The notes under the pieces are model-generated. The model ran no database searches. It was not told the DNA's origin and worked only from the letters and a program-made list of their open reading frames with translations. Source: Patescibacteria group bacterium (GTDB taxonomy: Bacteria; Patescibacteriota; Minisyncoccia; Phycocordibacterales; UBA2100). Taken from it: a DNA stretch of 22,791 bases. The stretch lies in NCBI GenBank assembly GCA_015489565.1, contig WFZM01000003.1, positions 1 to 22,791 on the forward strand, read 5' to 3'. Positions 1-7,256 of this stretch are shown piece after piece; the stretch's first letter is position 1; every line of letters starts with the position of its first letter. The position numbers and the translations under genes were made by a program.

Positions 1-170
1 CGTTGGCTCGATGGTGCAAGTGAGCCTCGGCTCGCGAGCACCATGCAGTTTTCACTTCGGTGAAAACTGCATGGTGCTCAGACTCAGCTTGCTGAGTCGG
101 GTCACCAATGAAAAAGCCACCGCGTCTTCGGACAAGGTGGCTTTTTCATTGGTGGACTCTGTCACCCCAG
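1..170. other. Tandem stable hairpins, structured intergenic region
   Basis: No gene is visible here. The stretch holds a run of inverted repeats: a short hairpin 22-26/29-33, a perfect 20-bp stem 36-55/60-79 capped by a UUCG tetraloop with C-G closing pair, a 7-bp stem 81-87/92-98 with a CTTG loop, and a long stem 103-121/136-154. The heptamer ATGGTGC occurs at 11-17 and again at 71-77, so 38-44 (GCACCAT) can pair with either copy; these pairings are mutually exclusive, as in an attenuator. The region may be the 3' end of a unit lying to the left, or a structured RNA cut by the window edge. Function is not known. Confidence 0.6.
103..154. terminator. Bidirectional terminator-like hairpin with UUCG loop
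   Basis: A 19-bp perfect stem (103-121 with 136-154) has an inner 3-bp stem 124-126/131-133 closed on a UUCG loop. Inside the arms, a GCCACC/GGTGGC core is flanked by A5 on the left and T5 on the right, which is how an intrinsic terminator reads on either strand. It probably ends a transcript entering from the left edge. Confidence 0.6.
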
Positions 171-315
171 TCTTGTAGATTTATATTTTTGTAGTAGCAT
201 AAGATGTATGAACAGAAGCTCATACAAGCAATTACCTGTAAGTGGAGAGTTGGCCTTGATATTGCAGAATGAATCAAAACGAGATGTGCCATAGACTAAA
301 CTTAAATCACATTTT

Positions 316-1032
316 GTGGACTATTCATCTGTGATGATGCTTTTTGAGCAATGCGGAACATACCCCTCTTTGTTCTTAAAAGAAAGTGGCGATTTTGGGA
401 GCACGGATGAATTCTTTCAGTTGGCAACAGAGACTCTCGATATGGTTGTAAAGAGGGTTTGGTCCGGTAAATTAGCAGAGCAACTTTATGATGCAGTATA
501 TGTCTATCTTTCTGAAGAAGATAAATTGTCGGATGATACGCAGGATATTATTTTTGTATTTGCTTCACTGTCAACTTTACGCATAGAAAAAGCAATAGAG
601 CTTTACAGACAAGGTCTTGCAAAACGAATCATGATAAGTGGTTTCGGCCTATTTTATAAAAAAGACAAAACAGAAAAATCAGAGGCGGAAAGATTGAGAG
701 ATTTTGCAATAGAAAACGGAGTAACTGCTAAAGATGTAATTGTAGAAACAAAGTCAATAACAATTCCGGATAATGTAAAGAGTTCTTTAAACTTACTTGA
801 GAGCAGTGGTATAGAACATAAGAATATGGTTTTGCTAAACTCTCCGTTTGCTCAGCGTAGAGGTTGGGCACACTTTAATAAATTTTCTGAGGGTGTAAAT
901 TTTCTGCGTGTCAACGCAGGGGTCAGTGAGGCTTTTTCCAAAAATGCATGCTACAAAAACGAAATAGGCACAAGAGTCGTACTAAATGAGTTCATAAAAA
1001 TGAAATCTGCAGAACTTTTAAACACCATTTAG
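316..1032 (+). CDS. DUF218/YdcF-like protein, N-terminus uncertain
   Basis: This 238-residue protein matches the DUF218 (YdcF/SanA-like) pattern. It has a beta strand ending in FVFAS where the family has a VVLGG-like turn (about 79-84), an R-x-x-x-A-x-x-L-Y-x-x-G segment (89-100), ISGFG (107-111), SEAERL (122-127), an E-x-x-S...N segment (144-153) and a serine/RR motif near 176-182. Family members are often linked to envelope metabolism but have no single agreed reaction; the altered first motif makes catalysis uncertain here. About 80 N-terminal residues precede the core. The only in-frame starts are GTG 316, GTG 331 and ATG 334/337, none with a Shine-Dalgarno or a good promoter. The same frame is open upstream from ATG 208 except for one TAG at 292-294, so the gene may have lost its original start. 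It stands alone on the + strand. Confidence 0.7.
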   Translation: MDYSSVMMLFEQCGTYPSLFLKESGDFGSTDEFFQLATETLDMVVKRVWSGKLAEQLYDAVYVYLSEEDKLSDDTQDIIFVFASLSTLRIEKAIELYRQGLAKRIMISGFGLFYKKDKTEKSEAERLRDFAIENGVTAKDVIVETKSITIPDNVKSSLNLLESSGIEHKNMVLLNSPFAQRRGWAHFNKFSEGVNFLRVNAGVSEAFSKNACYKNEIGTRVVLNEFIKMKSAELLNTI

Positions 1033-1130
1033 TCACCATTACAAGCTTGAACCCTGTTTTGTCAACAGACTTTTGTTTTGTGGAATTTATGCTAAACTTA
1101 GCGCATTAGAAGTAGATAAAAATAAATAAT

Positions 1131-1388
1131 ATGTTAGGAGGACTAGGAGCTAAACTTAAAAACAAAGCGGTTCAAGCGGCACTTAAAACACAATTGAAAA
1201 AACTTCCGCAAGACCAACGCCAAATGCTGGAGGCTTTACTGGAGTCTAACCCGGAACTTCTTATGAAAATGGCGGAAGAAACTCAGGCTTTGATAAAAGA
1301 TGGTAAAGATCAAATGTCTGCAATGATGGAAGTAGGTAAAAAATATCAAAAGGAGCTTCAAGAAGCGCTTCTAAACGCTAAAAAATAA
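1131..1388 (+). CDS. Small helical protein of unknown function
   Basis: I do not recognise this 85-residue protein. It is Lys-, Gln-, Glu- and Met-rich, has a glycine-rich start (MLGGLGAKL) and then heptad-like hydrophobic spacing that predicts two or three helices; there is no signal peptide or membrane segment. Its TAA stop at 1386-1388 is separated by one base from the ychF ATG at 1390, so the two are almost certainly co-transcribed and translationally coupled. That hints at a role near the ribosome or YchF, but this rests on position alone. The leader is A-rich without a Shine-Dalgarno; an extended -10 (TGCTAAACT, 1090-1098) lies about 33 bases upstream. Confidence 0.75.
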   Translation: MLGGLGAKLKNKAVQAALKTQLKKLPQDQRQMLEALLESNPELLMKMAEETQALIKDGKDQMSAMMEVGKKYQKELQEALLNAKK

Positions 1389-1389
1389 T

Positions 1390-2481
1390 ATGCTTTCTGT
1401 AGGTATTGTAGGATTGCCGAATGTAGGTAAAAGTACGCTCTTTAACGCGCTTACCAAAAAGCAGGTAGCTGCAGAGAATTTTCCTTTTTGTACCATTGAC
1501 CCTTCTGTGGGAGTTGTGTCAGTGCCGGATAGGCGACTTGACTCGCTCTCTGAAATGTCAGAATCCGAAAAGACTGTGCATGCGGCGATTGAGTTTGTAG
1601 ATATTGCCGGTCTTGTAAAAGGTGCGTCAAAAGGTGAAGGGCTTGGCAATCAATTTCTTGCGAACATTCGTGAAGTGGATGCAATCGCGCATGTGGTGCG
1701 TGTTTTTGACGACACAGATATTATACATGTGGACGGAGATGTGCACCCAATGCGAGATATTGAGGTCATCAATCTTGAGCTTATATTAGCTGATATGGAA
1801 ACGGTATCTAAACGTTTGAATTCAGTAGAACGGGAGCTTCGCTCGGGCGATAAAGAAGCCAAAATTTTGAAAGAGGCGCTCGAGAAAGTAATGAGGACAC
1901 TACAAGAAGGTCATATGGCTCACAAAACAAATTTGAGTGATGACGAAGAGAAACTCTTAAAGCAACTGAATTTACTTACTATGAAGCCAATGTTTTATAT
2001 TTTAAACAAGAAGGGTGACGGTTTAAACGTGTTTGAGACAGCAGACGAAAGATGGGCTGAGCTTAAAAGTTTTTTGGAAGACAAAGTTTATCTTGAGCTT
2101 GATGCATCATTTGAAGCTGAGCTAGTGGATATGACAGAAGAGGATGCGATAGAGATGAGGCGCGAGTTTGGTCTTGTAGAGTCCGGGCTTGATAGTATGA
2201 TACGTAAAGCGTATGAATTGTTGGACTTGATTTCATTTTTTACTACCGGAAAGCAAGAATCCCGCGCATGGACCATAAAGCGAGGCACAAATGCAAAAGA
2301 TGCCGGGGCGGCAATTCATACGGATTTTCGCGATAAATTTATACGTGCTGAAACTATAGCATGGGATGCTTTGCTTGAATTGGGTTCAAAAGCGGCTGCT
2401 AGAGAAAAAGGGCTTATACGAGCCGAGGGTAAAGATTACATAGTGCAAGATGGTGACGTTATAGAGTTTTTGCACAGCTAA
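1390..2481 (+). CDS. ychF: Ribosome-binding ATPase/GTPase YchF (EngD/Obg family)
   Basis: Full-length YchF (363 residues; the family is about 360-365). The P-loop GLPNVGKST is at 8-16, the switch I region FCTIDPSVGVV at 33-43, switch II DIAGLVKGA at 71-79, a coiled-coil insertion lies near 130-190, and the C-terminal TGS domain (SFFTTGKQESRAWT... to VIEFLHS) fills the last 85 residues. YchF proteins bind ribosomes and hydrolyse ATP in preference to GTP, because the guanine-specificity motif NKxD is replaced by NxxE. Here the segment reads N206-K-K-G-D210, neither the YchF NxxE form nor a clean NKxD, so nucleotide preference is less predictable. The start is fixed by the length match and the one-base gap to the upstream gene. 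The gene is followed by a strong hairpin. Confidence 0.95.
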   Translation: MLSVGIVGLPNVGKSTLFNALTKKQVAAENFPFCTIDPSVGVVSVPDRRLDSLSEMSESEKTVHAAIEFVDIAGLVKGASKGEGLGNQFLANIREVDAIAHVVRVFDDTDIIHVDGDVHPMRDIEVINLELILADMETVSKRLNSVERELRSGDKEAKILKEALEKVMRTLQEGHMAHKTNLSDDEEKLLKQLNLLTMKPMFYILNKKGDGLNVFETADERWAELKSFLEDKVYLELDASFEAELVDMTEEDAIEMRREFGLVESGLDSMIRKAYELLDLISFFTTGKQESRAWTIKRGTNAKDAGAAIHTDFRDKFIRAETIAWDALLELGSKAAAREKGLIRAEGKDYIVQDGDVIEFLHS

Positions 2482-2525
2482 ATATTTAAAGAGTTTGTAT
2501 TTTCATTTATCAGATATTTTATTGT

Positions 2526-2568
2526 TTTAGAGCATGCGTTTTGGCTTCACCAAAACGCATGCTCTAAA
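2526..2568. terminator. Perfect 19-bp hairpin after ychF
   Basis: Arms 2526-2544 and 2550-2568 pair perfectly around the loop CTTCA. T4 begins the left arm and AAA ends the right; no long T-tract follows, so it may act as a terminator by stem strength or as an mRNA 3' end stabiliser. It separates ychF from the tRNA promoter. Confidence 0.65.
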
Positions 2569-2575
2569 TCTACAT

Positions 2576-2603
2576 TTGACTTTTTAAATTAAATTGATAG
2601 AAT
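2576..2603 (+). promoter_or_regulatory. Promoter of tRNA-Thr
   Basis: A -35 TTGACT (2576-2581), a 16-base spacer and a -10 TAGAAT (2598-2603) preceded by TGA, giving an extended -10. Predicted transcription start is about 2610, leaving a short 5' leader before the tRNA at 2633. Confidence 0.7.
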
Positions 2604-2632
2604 TCTGCAAGCTAAAGTCCTTTAATTTTGGT

Positions 2633-2705
2633 GCCGGAATAGCTCAGTTGGTAGAGCAACCGCCTTGTAAGCGGTAGGTCAGCGGTTCGAGTCCGCTTTC
2701 CGGCT
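2633..2705 (+). tRNA. tRNA-Thr (anticodon UGU)
   Basis: A complete cloverleaf can be drawn by hand. The acceptor stem is 2633-2639 with 2698-2704; the D stem GCTC/GAGC is 2642-2645/2654-2657; the anticodon stem 2659-2663/2671-2675 encloses loop CTTGTAA with anticodon TGT at 2666-2668, reading ACN codons, mainly ACA; the variable loop is five bases; the T stem 2681-2685/2693-2697 encloses TTCGAGT. The discriminator is T2705 and CCA is not encoded, so it must be added after transcription. The last 20 bases of the gene region (2688-2707) are repeated exactly at 2897-2916. Confidence 0.97.
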
Positions 2706-2707
2706 CA

Positions 2708-2896
2708 AAAATACTTTTTTGAGGCAGGAAAAGAAAGCAATCTGCTTTGCTTTCGTGTGGACTCGAACGGCGCAGCCATGTCGCGCGCAGCGCGTAGCTT
2801 GCGAAGCGCGAGCACGACAGGCGAGCCCGGGTAGGAAGTTCTTAGTAAAATCTTTGCGACCGCGGGGAGTAAAGATTTTACTTAGAAACTTGACAC
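2708..2896. mobile_element. Putative tRNA-end-associated mini-element (structured, non-coding)
   Basis: A roughly 190-bp segment lies between two exact 20-bp copies of the tRNA-Thr 3' end (2688-2707 and 2897-2916). It contains three hairpins in a row: 8 bp at 2733-2740/2747-2754, an imperfect GC-rich one across 2780-2818, and 12 bp at 2844-2855/2871-2882, which can be extended outward with mismatches. Bases 2759-2768 are the exact reverse complement of the tRNA T-arm bases 2685-2694. The middle is visibly richer in G+C than the surrounding DNA. There is no integrase or credible ORF. Terminal tRNA-end repeats are typical of elements integrated at tRNA genes, so a non-autonomous element or remnant is likely; a structured RNA co-transcribed with the tRNA is the alternative. 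Confidence 0.55.
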
Positions 2897-2916
2897 CGAG
2901 TCCGCTTTCCGGCTCA
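2897..2916 (+). repeat. Direct repeat of tRNA-Thr 3' end (attachment-site-like)
   Basis: These 20 bases are identical to 2688-2707: the T-loop from its third base, the 3' half of the T stem, the 3' acceptor strand, the discriminator and two following bases. No 5' tRNA half is near this copy, so it is not a second tRNA. A shorter 9-base echo of the tRNA end (GGCTCAAAA, 2702-2710) recurs at 2925-2933. Confidence 0.8.
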
Positions 2917-2981
2917 TTAATTTAGGCTCAAAACTGAGCTTTACGTACGTAATTTTGAGCTTATCTTAAATTAAAAAACAG

Positions 2982-3770
2982 ATGGAGAATTTAGTATCTA
3001 AAGAGAAAGCGCCAGCCACAAAGACGTCGGGCATAGACTATATTATAGATTCCGTGATCAAAAAGCTTAGTGCTCACAACGTGTACGAACAACATCTAAA
3101 AATTTTAGATGTTGGAGTAGGGGACGGCTATGCATCACTGCGCTTTGCTAAATCCGGTTTTGATGTTACCGCTTTAGGTCTTAATATAGATTCTTATCTG
3201 GAGCGTGAAAAGGCTGAAGCGCTAGGCATAGTATTGCACGAGACAGATTTTGATGCTTTTAATACTGAAGAGTCCTACGACCTTATATGGGCATCTCATG
3301 TAATGGAGCATGTTCCAAACCCGGGCAAGTTTATAGAAAAAGCTGCAAGCCTTCTCAAAGATGGCGCCATCCTGGCTTTGTCCTTACCTCCTTACAAGCC
3401 CTTTGTCGTAGGGGGTCACAAAGTTACTTCGTGGACTGTAGGGCAGCTTATGTACTTTTTAGCACATTATGAATTTGATGTATTAAACGGGCATTTTATA
3501 AACTATGGGTATAATGTTAGCGCAATAGTCCAAAAAAATACTAAAGTGACCAAGCCGGCGTTAATGCATGATAATGGGGATATAGAAATTCTAGTTGAAA
3601 ACAGGCGTTTGCCTGAGTTTTTTAAGCAGGGGATTTATGGAGACTTTTTATCTTATAATTGGGTGGAAGAATTGCCGATGTCAATACGTATATCACATTT
3701 CTTTAAGCTTATCCGTGGCTCTATTAAAGCAAGAATCAAATCTTTCCCTCAAAAGTTTAGAAGCTTTTAA
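2982..3770 (+). CDS. Class I SAM-dependent methyltransferase (Methyltransf_11/23 type)
   Basis: The protein has 262 residues. SAM-binding motif I, ILDVGVGDGY, is at 41-50; a post-II region DFDAF is at 89-93; motif IV DLIWASHVMEHV with the EH pair is at 100-111; and LLKDGAILALSLPP (124-137) is the usual motif following the post-catalytic helix. The acidic residue that normally ends strand beta-2 is not obvious (ALGLNID). The C-terminal 100 residues are family-specific and basic at the end (SIKARIKSFPQKFRSF). Such enzymes commonly methylate sugars, lipids or small molecules; the substrate cannot be read from the sequence. The start ATG has an A-rich leader and no Shine-Dalgarno. It lies just beyond the tRNA-Thr element, and no strong own promoter is seen, so transcription from the tRNA promoter is possible. 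Confidence 0.85.
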   Translation: MENLVSKEKAPATKTSGIDYIIDSVIKKLSAHNVYEQHLKILDVGVGDGYASLRFAKSGFDVTALGLNIDSYLEREKAEALGIVLHETDFDAFNTEESYDLIWASHVMEHVPNPGKFIEKAASLLKDGAILALSLPPYKPFVVGGHKVTSWTVGQLMYFLAHYEFDVLNGHFINYGYNVSAIVQKNTKVTKPALMHDNGDIEILVENRRLPEFFKQGIYGDFLSYNWVEELPMSIRISHFFKLIRGSIKARIKSFPQKFRSF

Positions 3771-3880
3771 TATCCTCTCTGAAATTTAATCAGAGTAGAT
3801 TAGATATACAATTTTCTTATTTGGTGGCGACGGGTTGAAATCATATTTTTTTATCTTCAGCTTAAAAGCCTCCTTTGCTA

Positions 3881-3889
3881 TGTTATAAT
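3881..3889 (+). promoter_or_regulatory. Extended -10 promoter of xfp, leaderless start
   Basis: TGT followed by TATAAT (3884-3889) forms an extended -10. Seven bases separate it from the ATG at 3897, so RNA synthesis would begin at or one base before the start codon. The -35 is weak (CTTAAA, 3861-3866). Confidence 0.7.
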
Positions 3890-3896
3890 TTCAAGC

Positions 3897-6221
3897 ATGA
3901 AAAGATATGCAAAAAATTTGAAAAAATATTGTCGCTTAGCGGATTATATCGGCGCCTCCCAGATATATCTTAGAGACAATATCTTGCTTGAAAGAAAACT
4001 TAAAAAAGAAGACATCAAACCAAGGCTTTTAGGACATTGGGGTACGGTCCCGGGAATCAATTTGATTTACGGAACTTTAAACATTGCCATAAAAGAAAAC
4101 CCGGACTTTGATTTTATGTACATAGTGGGTCCGGGACACGGGTATCCGGGTTATCAAGCCGGAGTTTTTATTGATGGGTCTCTTTCACATTTTTATCCCG
4201 ACAAGGTGCCTTACAGCAGAGACGGCCTTAAAGAAGTAGTATACAAATTCTCTGTACCGTATGGCTTTCCCTCACACCTTAACCCGGAATCTCCCGGGGT
4301 AATACTTGAAGGGGGGGAGCTTGGGTATTCTTTGTCCGTTGCTTACGGAGCGGCGCTTGACAGTCCCGAGCTTATAGTTGCCACTCTTGTAGGAGATGGA
4401 GAGTCCGAAACAGGGCCTTTGTCCGGCGCATGGCAACTTAATAGATTTTTAAACCCGGCAAGAGACGGAGCGGTTCTGCCTATTTTACATTTAAATAACT
4501 ACAAGATTTCCGGGCCTACAATTTTCTCCAGCTTCAGCAAAAAAGAAATCATGGATTATTTTAAGGCCTTGCATTATGACCCTATATATGTAGATTACGA
4601 TGATGGTAATTTACACGAGGATATTCTTTCGGCGATGGAGAAGGCCATATCCAAGATCAAATTGGAGAAGTCTCTGGCGCGTAAAAATAATCTGAACAAG
4701 CCGCGCCCACCGATGATAATACTCAAAACCCCCAAAGGCTTGGGAGCGCCAAAGAGCTTAAACGGCATAAAAATAGAAGGGAACAGCGCTTCTCACCAAG
4801 TAGTTTTTAAAAATCCCAAAAGTAACGAGCAAGAGTTGGAAGCTCTGGAGACTTGGCTCAAGTCTTACAAAGTTGAAAAACTCATAGATTTTGATGAAAA
4901 AGACGGGTCTTTAATTTTAGATTCGGAGATAGAAGCTATACTACCTGAAGATGACAGAAGTCTGGGGCGCAATATCTACGCAAGGCGAGGTGCGCAGAAG
5001 CTAAGTCTGCCGGGTATATACGAGCACTTGGAAAAGCTGGACAATGTTTGTGATATAAGCGGTTGTGACAGCATGCAGAAAGCCGGAATTTATATGAGAG
5101 AATTGTTTAAAGAAAACCCTGGAAGCTTTAGACTCTTCTCTCCGGATGAGACCTATTCCAATCATTTACAAGAGGTATTTAAAGTTAGCTCGCGCGCTTG
5201 GCAGTGGCCTGTTAATCCTTGGGAGAAGGATTTATCCAAAGACGGGAGGGTCATGGAGCTATTATCCGAGCATGAGCTTTTTGGTATGATGCAAGGCTAT
5301 ACCTTGACGGGTAGATACGGATTTTTTGTAAGCTACGAGGCTTTCGCCGAGATAGTAAGTTCCATGATGGAGCAGTATTTAAAGTTTATAAAATTTGCCC
5401 GGAAAGTAGCATGGAGAGACGCGGTGCCATCAATGAATGTCATTTTAAGTTCTCTGCTGGAGAGGCAAGACCATAACGGATTTTCTCACCAAAGCCCGTC
5501 TTTTGTTGCAGCGGCTTTGGATAAGGATTTGGATTTGGTAAACGTATATTATCCAGCAGATCAAAATGTCATGATGCACACCCTGGAGGAAGTTTTAGAC
5601 TCGCGCAATAAATTAAATATTATTGTTGCCGGCAAGCACATGAAAAATCTCTATCTAGATATGGACGAGGCGCGCAGGCACGTGCATGCCGGTGCAAGTA
5701 TCTGGGAAGATTTCTCAGAAGATGACCCACATGCTGTCATAGCAACAGTTGGGGACTACGTAACGCGCGAGACTATAGAGGCGGTCAAGATATTTAAAAA
5801 CTTAATGCCACACATACGCTTGCGCTTTGTGAACTTTAATAAGCTGGATATACTGGCGGAAGAGGACAAGTCCAATATAGACTTTTTATTAACGCCTGAC
5901 AAGCCGGTACTCTTTAACTATCACGGCTATCCAAGCACTTTAAAGAAATTACTCTTTGGAGTGGTAAAATACAGACGTGTTATCATAAATGGATACCGAG
6001 AGATAGGAAGTACCACAACACCGTTTGATATGCTGATGAGAAATGGTATATCTCGCTTTGACACTGTCAAAGATTTGTCCACTCTTTTAAAGCGTTACGG
6101 GCAAATAAGTTACGATGAGCATGATGAAATTACTGTAGCCATGAATAGGAGATTGAAAGAGGCTAAAGATTATGCAACTAATCATTTTGATGACCTGCCT
6201 GAACTTAAATTTGAAGATTGA
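3897..6221 (+). CDS. xfp: Xylulose-5-phosphate/fructose-6-phosphate phosphoketolase
   Basis: A 774-residue thiamine-diphosphate enzyme of nearly usual family length (about 790-820). It cleaves xylulose-5-P (and often fructose-6-P) with phosphate to acetyl-phosphate and glyceraldehyde-3-P (or erythrose-4-P). Visible landmarks are LGHWGTVPG (45-53), the phosphoketolase signature GPGHGYPG (78-85), the substrate loop YGFPSHLNPESPG (122-134) and the ThDP motif GDGESETGP...LNN (166-201). The middle and C-terminal transketolase-like domains are present (SPDETYSN, EGYGFF-like GRYGFFVSYEAF, DHNGFSHQ, YYPADQN). The gene ends in TGA, and ackA follows after two bases. The start is supported by the promoter spacing and by the protein beginning just ahead of the conserved region. 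Confidence 0.96.
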   Translation: MKRYAKNLKKYCRLADYIGASQIYLRDNILLERKLKKEDIKPRLLGHWGTVPGINLIYGTLNIAIKENPDFDFMYIVGPGHGYPGYQAGVFIDGSLSHFYPDKVPYSRDGLKEVVYKFSVPYGFPSHLNPESPGVILEGGELGYSLSVAYGAALDSPELIVATLVGDGESETGPLSGAWQLNRFLNPARDGAVLPILHLNNYKISGPTIFSSFSKKEIMDYFKALHYDPIYVDYDDGNLHEDILSAMEKAISKIKLEKSLARKNNLNKPRPPMIILKTPKGLGAPKSLNGIKIEGNSASHQVVFKNPKSNEQELEALETWLKSYKVEKLIDFDEKDGSLILDSEIEAILPEDDRSLGRNIYARRGAQKLSLPGIYEHLEKLDNVCDISGCDSMQKAGIYMRELFKENPGSFRLFSPDETYSNHLQEVFKVSSRAWQWPVNPWEKDLSKDGRVMELLSEHELFGMMQGYTLTGRYGFFVSYEAFAEIVSSMMEQYLKFIKFARKVAWRDAVPSMNVILSSLLERQDHNGFSHQSPSFVAAALDKDLDLVNVYYPADQNVMMHTLEEVLDSRNKLNIIVAGKHMKNLYLDMDEARRHVHAGASIWEDFSEDDPHAVIATVGDYVTRETIEAVKIFKNLMPHIRLRFVNFNKLDILAEEDKSNIDFLLTPDKPVLFNYHGYPSTLKKLLFGVVKYRRVIINGYREIGSTTTPFDMLMRNGISRFDTVKDLSTLLKRYGQISYDEHDEITVAMNRRLKEAKDYATNHFDDLPELKFED

Positions 6222-6223
6222 TT

Positions 6224-7240
6224 ATGAAATTTTTAGTTGTAAATTCGGGCTCTACCGCGGTTAAATATTCACTCTTTGACGAGGATTCTCTTAAGGAGCA
6301 AAGAGTCTTTTCAAGGAAAGACGAAGGTTTTTCAATTGAAGAGAAGGGTTTTATAGATAGACTCAATCCGGACTACGTGATTTTTAGAGTTGTTCACGCT
6401 CTGGATAAAGTCAACACTCGTTTCATCAATGAGGAAACATTGCAAGATATAAAGCTTGCTACGAGCTTTGCACCCTTGCATAATACTATATTGCTGGAAT
6501 TACTGAATTATTTTTCTTTAAAATTTAAAAGCACCAAGCTTATAGCAGTTTTTGATTCTGAATTTCACAAGGGCTTGCCGGCAAAGGCATATACATACCC
6601 AATAGCTAAAAACTTAAGGGAAAAATATAAAATACGCAAATACGGCTTTCATGGTTTGGCGATTGAATCTGCTTTGGAAGAATTAAGAAAAATAAATAAG
6701 GGAGTTTTACCTGAGAAAATAATAGTGCTGCACGCAGGTGGCGGAGTTTCGGTGTCTGCCATAGAGAATTCTGTGTCTGTTGACACCAGCATGGGGCTTA
6801 CTCCCACAGATGGAATAATGATGCTTACGCGAAGTGGTACTATTGACCCTGAGCTGGGACGAGTTTTGGAAGAAAAAGAAAACCTTTTACCTTCCGAGGT
6901 CTCCAGAATACTGAATTTTGAGTCCGGCTTTTACGGCATGACTGGCTCCAAAGATAGTAAGGAGATTATAGAAAAAGCCCAAAAAGGCATTGAGCCATAT
7001 TTTTCCGCTTACGAACTTTTCCTTTATGAATTAAAGAAGACTATTTTTGCTTATTATGGAGTACTTTCCGGGCTGGACATTTTGCTTTTGTCAGGTGGCC
7101 TGGCGTATAAGAACGAATATTTTGCAGATGATTTGTACGAGGAGATAAAGTTTTTGGGGATTAAAAGAAACGATATTTTAAAAGTCAAGGTTAACGAGGA
7201 GGCTTTGATGATTAAAAAAGCCAGGCGGATAATAAAATAA
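6224..7240 (+). CDS. ackA: Acetate kinase, short divergent form
   Basis: AckA converts acetyl-phosphate and ADP to acetate and ATP. The start is ATG 6224, two bases after the xfp stop; an in-frame TTG at 6218 overlaps xfp and is less likely. Conserved landmarks are VNSGSTAVKYSLF (6-18), R55 in FRVVH, FDSEFH with D111, RKYGFHG with H143, the glycine-rich HAGGGVSV (170-177), DTSMGLTPTDGIMMLTRSGTIDP with R203, and NEEALMI near the C-terminus. At 338 residues it is about 60 shorter than typical AckA (about 400), and motifs are altered: HGG is HAL, HNP is HNT, and the C-terminal TGGIGEN region is LSGGLAYKN. The pairing with Xfp makes acetate kinase the best call; another ASKHA-fold acyl kinase (such as butyrate kinase) is less likely. 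Confidence 0.9.
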   Translation: MKFLVVNSGSTAVKYSLFDEDSLKEQRVFSRKDEGFSIEEKGFIDRLNPDYVIFRVVHALDKVNTRFINEETLQDIKLATSFAPLHNTILLELLNYFSLKFKSTKLIAVFDSEFHKGLPAKAYTYPIAKNLREKYKIRKYGFHGLAIESALEELRKINKGVLPEKIIVLHAGGGVSVSAIENSVSVDTSMGLTPTDGIMMLTRSGTIDPELGRVLEEKENLLPSEVSRILNFESGFYGMTGSKDSKEIIEKAQKGIEPYFSAYELFLYELKKTIFAYYGVLSGLDILLLSGGLAYKNEYFADDLYEEIKFLGIKRNDILKVKVNEEALMIKKARRIIK

Positions 7241-7256
7241 ATAAGACACAGTAAAA

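Noticed and set aside
33..41. 9-mer CGCGAGCAC shared with 2807-2815
   Set aside because: Too short to suggest that the left-edge hairpins and the tRNA-linked segment are related.
2719..2925. 68-codon open frame across the segment behind tRNA-Thr
   Set aside because: It runs through hairpins and the tRNA 3' end repeat, is dominated by Arg, Ala and Cys from GC-rich stems, and has no plausible protein character.
2941..2952. 12-base perfect palindrome TTACGTACGTAA, inside a weak 8-bp inverted repeat 2926-2933/2953-2960
   Set aside because: Short, single copy, and could be an operator, but nothing else supports a regulatory role.
3777..3795. 6-bp hairpin after the methyltransferase gene
   Set aside because: Stem too short and no T-tract directly after it; too weak to call a terminator.
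6218..6223. TTG start for ackA overlapping xfp
   Set aside because: ATG at 6224 begins at MKFLVVNSGS, the normal start of acetate kinases, with a two-base gap to xfp.
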